Assembly: GCA_949290385.1 (NCBI GenBank)
Contig: CASERY010000145.1
Span: forward strand, 1 to 61,935
Length of the DNA: 61,935 nt
Direction of reading: 5' to 3'
Source of the DNA: an uncultured bacterium
GTDB lineage: Bacteria > Verrucomicrobiota > Lentisphaeria > Victivallales > UBA1829
Part shown: one piece after another, positions 1 to 7,687 of the stretch
How the letters are laid out: each line of letters starts with the position of its first letter
How positions within the stretch are numbered: position 1 is the first letter of the stretch
Translations under genes and position numbers: made by a program
The notes under the pieces: generated by a model
Told to the model about the DNA's origin: nothing
The model's database searches: none
What the model saw: the letters and a program-made list of their open reading frames with translations, nothing else

Positions 1-2
1 CT

Positions 3-458
3 TTTCAAGCACACTCCAGCCAGATTAAAGATTGTTGCTGGACCTGCAGTTACTGGACAAAACCCTGCATTTTCTATTTCGATCAGTGTACCGTGGAAAA
101 TACGGATTCTCCGCTTCTCAGTGTTCCAGTCTATTCTATCCAGAAAATTTTTCTGAATGAGCTCAATGCGGATACGGGAAATTCCCCGCTTATTAAAATT
201 TACGACCTCCGGGAACAGGAGACAGATTCACAGAAAGCTGAAGTGACAGTGGAGAATTCTGATATTAGAAATTTTGCAGGTACCGTTATTGAGACAGGCG
301 ATTTCTCTGAATCCAAAAAAAGTGTTCAGTTTATTGACCGGAATAATGATCTTTCTGAAAATATGATGTTTCTCAAAAATTTTGAGCAATATAAAAATTC
401 CTCTTGGAATTACCACATGGAGAACAATTCTTCTCGGAAACTCAAGATGAAGCTTTAA
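3..458 (+). CDS. 3' end of an unrecognised protein (cut by window edge)
   Basis: The reading frame is open from the left edge of the window to a TAA at 458, so this is the C-terminal part of a longer gene. A GTG at 93 could serve as a start, but the upstream frame (rich in Cys, Trp and Tyr) is also open, so a start outside the window is equally likely. The visible part is acidic and hydrophilic with no membrane segment and no motif I recognise. It converges on the MarC gene on the other strand, 28 bases away. No function is assigned. Confidence 0.45.
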   Translation, partial: FQAHSSQIKDCCWTCSYWTKPCIFYFDQCTVENTDSPLLSVPVYSIQKIFLNELNADTGNSPLIKIYDLREQETDSQKAEVTVENSDIRNFAGTVIETGDFSESKKSVQFIDRNNDLSENMMFLKNFEQYKNSSWNYHMENNSSRKLKMKL

Positions 459-486
459 TTCCAGATTCCATAGATTGAACGTGCAG

Positions 487-1104
487 TCAGATCATCCAGC
501 TGCAGGTAGCAAAAAAGCTCCGGAATCCTTCCAGAATCATTTGAACCGCCATGACCATGATAACCAGTCCGGATAAACGGATAATCGGTCCGCGCAGATG
601 CAGACGCATTAGAAAATGATTGATCCTTGGCTAGAGCATCATCAGAAGAAAGTTAACCGTTAATGAAACAATCAGCCCGATTGCTGTAGAAATAAAGCCA
701 ATCTGGGCAGAAAGTGAAATGGATGCTGCAATCATACCGGGGCCGGCAATCAGCGGCGCCGCCAGCGGAACAAGGGAGACATCCGTAAGACTTTGCCGGA
801 TTTCATCGGCCTGCTGAATGGCAAATTTTCCTTGTTGCACAGCCGTCCAGCCAATCAGAAAGATAACAAGGCCGCCGCCGATTTTTAATGAAAACTCATG
901 AACATGAAAAATTTTACTTATAAGAAAATTTCCAAAGCCGGTTACCAGCAGAAGAATCTACAATGCAGCCGCTGATGATTTCCAGCTTAATTCAATGACC
1001 TGCTTCTGAGTCAATGGAGGGTTGTAAGTAGAAAGAAAAAAGATTTTGCTTACGGGATTCAGCAGAACCAGTAGATAAATGGAATTTTCTATTAAATCAT
1101 TCAT
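487..1104 (-). CDS. MarC family integral membrane protein, two UAG sense codons
   Basis: A 205-residue multi-pass membrane protein of the MarC/UPF0056 family, whose transport role is unsettled. The start at 1104 has a good ribosome site (GGTGAGG, about 8 bases upstream). Family features are the early LLNPVSKIFFLS stretch, the KIGGGLVIFLIGW helix, the LVPLAAPLIAGPGMI motif in the middle and the C-terminal VMAVQMILEGF helix. Codons 49 (958-960) and 158 (631-633) are TAG. The first lies inside a membrane helix between AAL and ILLLV, the second at the end of the fifth helix before PRINHF. Family alignment runs through both without a gap. With the standard code the gene would appear as fragments only. 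It ends on TGA. Confidence 0.85.
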
Positions 1105-1213
1105 GATATTGCCTCACCTTTTTTATTGAATTGCTTGTTTTCAGAAGCTTATGTTGATTCTTTGTGCTGTGTAAACACATCCCCGGGGGGAAAGGAAAGG
1201 GAAGGGGCGTGCT

Positions 1214-1259
1214 CAGCTTTTCAGAAAGCTGTTCTTTTCCTTTTTTAAAAGAAAAGAAC
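1214..1259. repeat. Two adjacent inverted repeats downstream of the symporter gene
   Basis: Positions 1231-1239 (GTTCTTTTC) pair with 1251-1259, and 1214-1220 (CAGCTTT) pair with 1225-1231. They lie just past the end of the symporter gene on the minus strand and could end its transcript, but no clean U-tract follows. Confidence 0.35.
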
Positions 1260-1290
1260 GCAAGACTGCCTGGAAAGAATATTTTTGATT

Positions 1291-2265
1291 TTAATAATGT
1301 CCGTTTCCTCTTGCTTCTGATTCCTTGGGCAAATCATGGAAATGCTTTTTTCTTTCTTCCTTGGCTATTTGACGCTTGTCATGTGCGTACATCTGCCAGG
1401 CATTCCAGGTATTATGCCAAAGGACGTAAAAAATAGGCCCCATTGCAACAAAGGCTCCGGCAAAATGCAATGCCAGATACATGGTAAAAGTTGTATTTTT
1501 CTGTCCCAGAAGCTGACTGCATTCTCTGCGATATTTTTTGGGAGCCAGATATCTTCCGAAGGTAAAATTACAGATGCAAAAGACTGCAGAAATCTAGGCA
1601 ATCAGGAGAATCTGCCAGAGAGATGCTTCAGGATGTTCAATAAAATAGTTGCGTGCAATTGCTGCTAGAACCAGCAATGTAAAGGACCATAAGGAAAACG
1701 TGAAGGTCTTGCAGCGTTTAGGCAGATCCCTCGCACCGGGCCAGATTTTTCGTACAATTAATGCAAGAACAAAAGGTAATGCAATAATTTGGAGAAGCGT
1801 CAGAGCCACATCTCCAAGGAAGCTGATTGTAAAGTTTCCCGTAACCACAGGCAGGAGTCCCAGCAGCGACAGGGAAATAAAGAAATTTGTAATAGTAAAG
1901 CCTGTCAGAGCAAAACCAATCCGTCCGTTCAGAAAGGCTACTACTACAGGGGCGGCAGTGGCTGTGGGAGTAATCCCAATGAAAAACGCCGCTTTTGCCA
2001 AATCAGGATTTCCTGGAAGAAAAATGTGAAAAAGAATGTACGGGATAATCCCCATTAATAAATTGGCCAGTAAAATTCGCCAGTGCTCTTTATGCGGTTT
2101 CAATTCAGAAAAACGAATCTGGAGGCATGACATAAAAACCATGAAGACTAATGCCCACCGGATCAGATTATATGGCGGATTATTCAATACATGAAGCTGA
2201 GGGAAAAAAATACCGATTCCGAATGGAATAAAAATCATAGCCGGCCGAATCAATGTTTTCCACAT
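1291..2265 (-). CDS. Bile acid:sodium symporter (SBF) family transporter, one UAG
   Basis: A 324-residue transporter of the BASS/SBF fold, predicted to carry organic anions with Na+ across the inner membrane. Visible hallmarks are the GITPTATAAPVVVAFLNG motif of the crossing region (around residue 95), the helix-rich hydrophobic profile, and the C-terminal LGQKNTTFTMYLAL motif and HN of the last helix (YVLWHN). Codon 224 (1594-1596) is TAG, inside a membrane helix between QILLIA and ISAVFCICNF. Without reading it, the family's C-terminal signature would be lost. After the last helix a basic tail of about 30 residues follows. The gene ends on TAA. The substrate cannot be told from sequence. 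Confidence 0.85.
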
Positions 2266-2505
2266 AATGCAAGTGTTTCTCCTGTGTTTTCATCTTAATA
2301 AAATACCATGTTTTCCTGCGTTTTCAATGCTGTCTTTTTTTCGACTAGAAGAGCTGATCTGTGGTTACCGCAGTATGCCGTGAAAGATATGCCAGATGTG
2401 GATTATTGAATTACATTTACTGGTAGAAATGCACGGATAGATTGAAACAGCAGAATAATAGTTACCTGTCAAGAATGAGATTAACTCCTTCAGAATGCTT
2501 TCTAC

Positions 2506-2544
2506 AGAAAAAAATACCGGGAATCATTATGAATTCCCGGTATT
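2506..2544 (-). terminator. Rho-independent terminator of ilvB
   Basis: A perfect 12-bp stem (2513-2524 with 2533-2544, AATACCGGGAAT arm) is followed on the minus strand by a run of T. It lies 36 bases past the ilvB stop codon. Confidence 0.85.
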
Positions 2545-2579
2545 GAAAACCAACTGGATCGTAAAAAGTTTCTATCTAT

Positions 2580-4325
2580 TTATTTTTCAATAATATCCTT
2601 GTAAGTCTTCCCAGGAGGAATCATGGGAAGCACATGTTCGTGGTAACCTGTATGGCAGTCGAGAAGGAAGGGACCTGGAGTTTCAAGCATTGTTTTCAAG
2701 GCTTGTTCCACCTCATCTTTGCGGTATACGTCCAGTGCAGGAATACCGTATCCCTTGGCAATGGTTACAAAGTCAGGATAGGGACGTGGGAAATGATCGT
2801 TTTCAAGCACGGTATTTCCACGGCGGCTTCCATAAAAACGGTCTTCCCACTGAGCTACCATACCCAGATACTGATTGTTAAGAATAATCATTTTAACGCC
2901 AATATTGTAGTAGTTCAGTGTACCCAGTTCCTGAATATTCATCTGGAAAGAACCGTCACCGTCAATATTGACAATCATTTTATCGGGACAGGCAAGCTTT
3001 GCTCCCATTGCAGCAGGCAGTCCGAATCCCATTGCACCAAGACCTCCGGAAGTCAGCAGCTGACGCGGGTAGCGATATTGATAGTACTGAGCTGCCCACA
3101 TTTGATGCTGTCCAACGCCAGGAACAATGACTGCATTGCCGGAAGTGAGACGGCTCAGCGTTTCCATGATATATTGCGGCTGCGGAATACTGTCACTGAC
3201 CTCGTAATGACGAGGATGTTCTTTTTTCCACACGGCAATCTGTTGATACCAGTCCTTATACTCTTTGCGGATAGGCGAGGCATTGAGCTTATGGAGAAAA
3301 TCCCGAACATTGGCTACAATACCGATATCTGCGCGGCGGTTCTTGTTGATTTCCGACTGGTCAATATCCACATGCACAATTGTTGCTTTTGCCGCAAAAC
3401 TTTCTGCTGGCCCCGTTACACGATCATCAAATCTAGCACCGAAAGCAAGAAGCAAATCACATTCATTTGCAGCCTAATTTGCATAATAGGTCCCGTGCAT
3501 CCCAAGCCAGTCCAGAGAATGCGCATTATCCTGAGGAAAACCGCCTATGCCCATCAGTGTAGTGGTGACAGGAATGTTGTAGGAGTCTGCAAATTTAACC
3601 AGTTCTTCCGACGCTTCCGATGTAATAATCCCACCGCCCGCATAAATACACGGTCTGTTACAATTTACAATGGCTTTGCGTACGGCTTCCACATCGGAAT
3701 CAAGAATCTCAGTATGATCTGGAATATACCTCTGCTGCATAGGATTACGGACAAACACTGGACGGGTAATAGCCTGCTGGATATTCTTTGGAACGTCCAC
3801 CACCACCGGACCCGGTCTGCCGGTATTTGCAATTCTGAATGCAGCATCCATGACCTGCGGGATTTCATCAACAGAAAGGATTAGGAAACTGTGTTTGACA
3901 ATGGGTCTGGTAATACCGATAATATCAGTTTCCTGAAAGGCATTCCGACCGATCAGAGCAGTGCTGACCTGTCCGGTAATACAAACCATGGGAATGGAAT
4001 CCATATAGGCATCTGCAATCCCGGAAATCAGATTGGTGGCACCAGGACCACTTGTGGCCATGCAGACACCAGTTTTTCCTGTGATTCGGGCATATCCACA
4101 TGCAGCAAAAACTCCACCCTGCTCATGGCGGGGGAGAATTACTTTTAACTTTTTAGATTTGCTCAAGGACTGATGAAGTTCAATGGACTGTCCACCGGGA
4201 TATGCAAAAAGCGTCTCAACTCCGGCAAGTTCCAGACAGCGGATAACAATATCTGCCCCTTTCATGGGTTCTGTCGTTTCTGCTGCTCCCGCGTAAGCCG
4301 GATTTTCAATAGGGTTTGTCATCAT
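2580..4325 (-). CDS. ilvB: Acetolactate synthase large subunit, one UAG
   Basis: This thiamin-diphosphate enzyme condenses two pyruvates to acetolactate (or pyruvate with 2-oxobutyrate), the first shared step of valine, leucine and isoleucine synthesis. The protein is 581 residues, normal for the family. The N-terminal domain has FAYPGG and RHEQGG with the catalytic Glu. The middle domain has the FGARFDDRVTG motif. The C-terminal ThDP-binding motif is GDGSFQMNIQELGTL. Codon 284 (3474-3476) is TAG, in the stretch GMHGTYYAN-X-AANECDLLLAFG, which aligns with the family without a gap. No regulatory subunit (ilvH) is next to it. Control is probably by the attenuator just upstream. It ends on TAA before a strong terminator. 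Confidence 0.95.
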
Positions 4326-4473
4326 GTAATTCCTTCTTTAACTGCTGTAATATCCTTATTTATGCCCGAATTGTTCCATTTTTCCCAGATGTTGCAATAA
4401 GTGTTGGAACAATAAAAGGGCAGATCAAAAAGATGTTTCTTCCTGCGAAAAAAATAGAAACGCTTTTGGAAAG

Positions 4474-4517
4474 AAAAAATTCCCTGAACAGCCTTCTTTT
4501 GAAAAGGTTCTGTTCAG
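4474..4517 (-). terminator. Attenuator terminator in the ilvB leader
   Basis: On the minus strand an 8-bp arm CTGAACAG (4510-4517) pairs with CTGTTCAG (4484-4491), extended inward by CCTT/AAGG, and is followed by GGAATTTTTT. It lies between the leader-peptide stop and ilvB, where an attenuation terminator belongs. A second inverted repeat (ATTGTTCCA with TGGAACAAT, 4370-4412) lies closer to the ilvB start. Confidence 0.7.
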
Positions 4518-4537
4518 AATAACGTTCCGGCAAAGAA

Positions 4538-4642
4538 TCAGGATCCCGGCCGCAGAGCCACCAGCGCGACCGGGCTGATAACATCGACAGCGCGGGGCCT
4601 TAGCAAAATCTTTCTGGAATATTTGACTGGATATAAGCTCAT
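4538..4642 (-). CDS. Branched-chain amino-acid leader peptide (attenuator)
   Basis: A 34-residue ORF on the minus strand, ATG at 4642 to TGA at 4538-4540. It begins MSLYPVKYSRK and ends with ILL, AVDVIS and PVALVALRPGS, a dense run of Ile, Leu and Val codons (five V, five L and two I in total in the last 23 residues). It is followed by GC-rich self-complementary segments (CCCGG/CCGGG) and then a terminator hairpin, all upstream of ilvB. That is the standard architecture of attenuation: ribosomes stalling for lack of charged branched-chain tRNAs would favour an antiterminator. No strong ribosome site precedes it. The role is inferred from layout and codon content. Confidence 0.7.
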   Translation of the reverse strand: MSLYPVKYSRKILLRPRAVDVISPVALVALRPGS

Positions 4643-4794
4643 AAAATATGTAGTGTTCTTGTGTTGTGATTTATTTTTTATTTCTTAATAATATATCATC
4701 TTTTCAACCGCGTGTAAAGAGGCAGCAGGATATTTTTTACTTCTTTTTTGAGAACGTTTCGCAATTTTTAAAATCTATTGTCTCTGGAGAAATA

Positions 4795-4893
4795 ATGAAG
4801 AGAAAAGGACGTGATTTAAAGAATCCGAAACATCCTTTGCATGAATGCAGGCAGATCATTGAAAAAATAAATACAGAAAAGAACAAAAAGTAG
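4795..4893 (+). CDS. Possible small basic protein ending at or running through UAG
   Basis: A short ORF starts at ATG 4795 with a very good ribosome site (CTGGAGA, spacing about 7). It encodes 32 lysine-rich residues beginning MKRKGRDLKNPKHPLHEC before TAG at 4891-4893. If UAG is sense, the frame goes on to TAA at 4939-4941, straight through the terminator hairpin that begins two bases after the TAG. This is the only place in the window where a TAG sits where a stop would be expected, so either the ORF is not a gene or it kept an ancestral stop. I do not recognise the product. Confidence 0.3.
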   Translation: MKRKGRDLKNPKHPLHECRQIIEKINTEKNKK

Positions 4894-4894
4894 A

Positions 4895-4935
4895 ACAACA
4901 GGTTTCTGAAGAATGATAAGTCAGAAACCTGTTGT
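4895..4935. terminator. Long hairpin, probably bidirectional terminator
   Basis: A perfect 15-bp stem (4895-4909, ACAACAGGTTTCTGA arm, with 4921-4935) has an 11-base loop. T-poor flanks make it a modest terminator, but the position between the small ORF and the minus-strand hydrolase suits one. Confidence 0.55.
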
Positions 4936-5104
4936 TTGTAATGAAGAATACCATGAAAACCAATGGAAATGCATTCGCGTGCTTCCAGGAGGACACCGTA
5001 TCTTTTCTATCTGCTTTAACGGAAGATAGATGAAAGTGCAATGCTGCGGCCCAGTTCTGGAAGAGATGTCATTCCTCGAGTTGTTTTTCAGGGCGGAAAC
5101 AGGG

Positions 5105-6763
5105 TCAGTTTTCTATGACAGGGAGAATCAAACAGGATGAGTAGACCGGCGTATGATGAATGGTCTGTTCAGCTTTGTTCATTTCCGTTTCCAGAGCATT
5201 GTCCCGTCCTGTATTGAAATTCCGTTCATAATGCGGGAAATTACTGGAGGATATTTCAATGCGAACTGCATGGCCTTTTTTGAACTGATATGATGTAAAG
5301 TCCACGGGCATATCGATTTCAGCTACTTCTCCCGGATGAAGGAACAATGGCTCTGTAGATCCATTGCGATAACGGACACGCTGAATGCCGTCACAAATGC
5401 TCATGGGACGACCATCAGGGAAAACATCCACAAGTTTTACTGTAAAGTCTGTGTCTGGAGCGGAAGAGGAAACATAAAGCTTCATCCGGATATTGCCTGT
5501 AACGGTTAAATCCTCTGTGAGTCTAGGTGAGGTATATACCAGAACATCTTGACGCTTTTCAATTTCGGACTGGTTTTTCTGTCCGCCGGCTCCAACCATG
5601 CGTCCTCCGCAGGATGGCACCGGATTCGCCGGATCATAGGTGAAATGATCGGCGGGCAGATCGGCCTGAAGCGGTGTGCGTGTAAGAAATCCATTGCCGT
5701 CAGAAGTATTGGCAGAACCGTCACTGCCCAGATAGAAACAGGTATACTTTGTATTTGGAAGCGGCCAGTCGCTGGTGTAATGCCATTTATTTTCACCCAT
5801 GGTAAAGTAACAGATGGGGCCGGGTTCCTTGTCTGTTGCAGGGGTTCCGCCTGTAAGCATAGACTGGAGAAAATCATCTTCGAGATCTGCCGTTACAATG
5901 GAACTGTCGCCGAAAGTATATTCTCCCTCCTTCATATTGACGCCATGTCCCCACGGTCCGATCCGGATAAAGGAATGTTTTTTGAAGGTATCTGAAGTCC
6001 GGGGATCTTTCATCAACCGGGTATAGATGGAAATGCCTTCTCTGCCAAGGAGGTCAAAATAGCTGGTCTGAATGAAGAATGCAGATTGGATCTTATCCGC
6101 GTAATTACGAAGTGCCAGTTTTTGCCAGTAGGGTTTGTCCGGCGTTTTATTGGCAACAATCTCACGCCAAGACGGACAGGGAAGGGAAGCTCTTTCATCC
6201 ACATCAATCAAGGGCATCTGTGAACAGTTTTCAACCCAGTTGACGGGCTTTTTCGGTTCACGGCCACGGGAACACATGCAACCGATATGCCAACCCGGTT
6301 CAAAAGACAGTTCAAGGGCTCCGTTAACATAGTAAACATCATACATGTTTTCGCTGATGGCTGAAGGCGAAATTGCTTTCAATGCCGGATGTCCGGATGC
6401 TGCAGCCGCAAGCTGTGTGATGGCAACATACGAACCGCCTACCATGCCGATATTTCCATTGCACCAGGGCTGCTTTGAGATCCATTCCAGTGTGTCGTAA
6501 CCGTCATTTATTTCATTGACGCTGGGTGTGCATTCTCCCTCGGATTTGAATCGGCCTCTGCAGTCCATGCCAACATAGGCAAAACCGCGGCTTGTCCAGG
6601 AGAGGGCTCCATTATCGCGGTTTGTTGTGGCGTTATAGGGCGATCTGCACAGGATTACGGGGAAGCATCCTTCAGCATTCGGCAGATAGCAATCCGCTAT
6701 AAGATTGATGCCATCGCGCATGGGAACTTTGATATTGATATAATTTACGGCACGGTATTCCAT
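5105..6763 (-). CDS. CocE/NonD-type alpha/beta hydrolase (X-Pro dipeptidyl-peptidase S15 family)
   Basis: A 552-residue serine hydrolase. The N-terminal alpha/beta-hydrolase domain has the nucleophile elbow GMVGGSYVA with the catalytic Ser around residue 120 and a GPWGHG motif carrying the likely catalytic His. The C-terminal third is the jelly-roll domain of this family (LTVTGNIRMKLYVSSSAPDT, then a CDGIQRVRYR segment). Members hydrolyse esters such as cocaine or cephalosporin esters, or peptides. The natural substrate cannot be told. There is no signal peptide, so it is probably cytoplasmic. It has no UAG and ends on TGA. It stands alone between terminators. Confidence 0.85.
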   Translation of the reverse strand: MEYRAVNYINIKVPMRDGINLIADCYLPNAEGCFPVILCRSPYNATTNRDNGALSWTSRGFAYVGMDCRGRFKSEGECTPSVNEINDGYDTLEWISKQPWCNGNIGMVGGSYVAITQLAAAASGHPALKAISPSAISENMYDVYYVNGALELSFEPGWHIGCMCSRGREPKKPVNWVENCSQMPLIDVDERASLPCPSWREIVANKTPDKPYWQKLALRNYADKIQSAFFIQTSYFDLLGREGISIYTRLMKDPRTSDTFKKHSFIRIGPWGHGVNMKEGEYTFGDSSIVTADLEDDFLQSMLTGGTPATDKEPGPICYFTMGENKWHYTSDWPLPNTKYTCFYLGSDGSANTSDGNGFLTRTPLQADLPADHFTYDPANPVPSCGGRMVGAGGQKNQSEIEKRQDVLVYTSPRLTEDLTVTGNIRMKLYVSSSAPDTDFTVKLVDVFPDGRPMSICDGIQRVRYRNGSTEPLFLHPGEVAEIDMPVDFTSYQFKKGHAVRIEISSSNFPHYERNFNTGRDNALETEMNKAEQTIHHTPVYSSCLILPVIEN

Positions 6764-6904
6764 GAAAATGAATTCCTTTTTTTATATTAAGGGTGTTGAA
6801 GGCGTTTTGGGAAGGCGCTGAAAGAAGTACCATTAATTCTTTTCCTTTTGTAAGGAAACATCAGCAATGCCAGATTTTATCTGAAAGAATTTTTTCAATA
6901 GCAA

Positions 6905-6932
6905 AACGACCCGAAAATGAATTCGGGTCGTT
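6905..6932 (-). terminator. Rho-independent terminator after the hibernation factor gene
   Basis: An 11-bp GC-rich stem (6905-6915 with 6922-6932, AACGACCCGAA arm) has a short loop, with T-runs on both outer sides. It follows the hibernation factor stop on the minus strand. Confidence 0.75.
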
Positions 6933-6985
6933 CTTTATTTTATTTTACTTTTTTATGAAAACAACTGCTGTTTATAATTCCGTTG

Positions 6986-7357
6986 TTATTCAGCGGCATT
7001 CTAAGCCTAGGCCTTATCGGCCATCAGGACTTCCTGATCACAAAGAGGAGTCATTTTTTTATGATCCTGCTTTTTATCCAGATACTTACGTGTCTGAATG
7101 GCAGCTTTCTCGATGGCTCCGCCAATGGCTTTGTAAATGTTTTCATTGGATTCGGATACAGCGTTGACCGGATAATTTTTGATGGCTACGGTAATGGTAG
7201 CCTTTGTCTGATTTTTCTGCAGTTCCAGCATCATATTTATACTGCTGATTTTTAACCTGAAATCGCAGAATGCCGCCTGGATTGAATCCATAGCGAAGTT
7301 CTTGATTTCATCATTGTATTCCACATGACGGGCGTTGACTGTGATATCCATATTCAA
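6986..7357 (-). CDS. hpf: Ribosome hibernation-promoting factor, short form, two UAGs in its tail
   Basis: A 123-residue protein of the RaiA/HPF fold (beta-alpha-beta-beta-beta-alpha), which binds the 30S decoding region and silences ribosomes in resting cells. It begins MNMDITVNARHVEYNDEIK after an AAGGAGG ribosome site and a good sigma-70 promoter. A TAG at codon 117 (7007-7009) would end it at MADKA. With UAG as sense it continues A-X-A-X-NAAE to a TAA at 6986, the second UAG being codon 119 (7001-7003). The short acidic/alanine tail after the domain is poorly conserved in the family, so this extension may post-date the recoding. The core domain is complete either way. Confidence 0.85.
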
Positions 7358-7465
7358 CCTCCTTGGTAAATGTTTCAGCTGAGAGAAACAGGCATTCGAA
7401 TATCAGGGAATGTTTCAACATTTCTTCTGATTCCGGATGAGGTCCTGACTCTCATGTCCTGCCTA

Positions 7466-7493
7466 ATTATAGACCCGTGGAAATGAAAATCAA
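7466..7493 (-). promoter_or_regulatory. Sigma-70-type promoter for hpf
   Basis: On the minus strand TTGATT (7488-7493) and TATAAT (7466-7471) are separated by 16 bases. The predicted start leaves a leader of about 100 bases to the hpf ATG. Confidence 0.65.
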
Positions 7494-7687
7494 GCTGTGG
7501 AATGGCAAATCATTCGATGGTTTTGAATTTTTTCCTGTTTTTTCTGTTTTTTTTGCATGAAAAAGAAAAAAAATGAGATTTCTGTGGTAAAGTATGCTTC
7601 ATTCTGCCGTCGTATTTTCTGATTTTGGGATGATTGAATCGCTCATGACAGGCTGCAGGCCGGAATCAAAAAAAAGGATATCTCCTC

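Noticed and set aside
2634..3884. Long plus-strand reading frame opposite ilvB
   Set aside because: It is antisense to a confident gene and has no motif; long antisense frames also occur at 7643-8839, 10718-11911, 56428-57531 and 60336-61466 and were rejected for the same reason.
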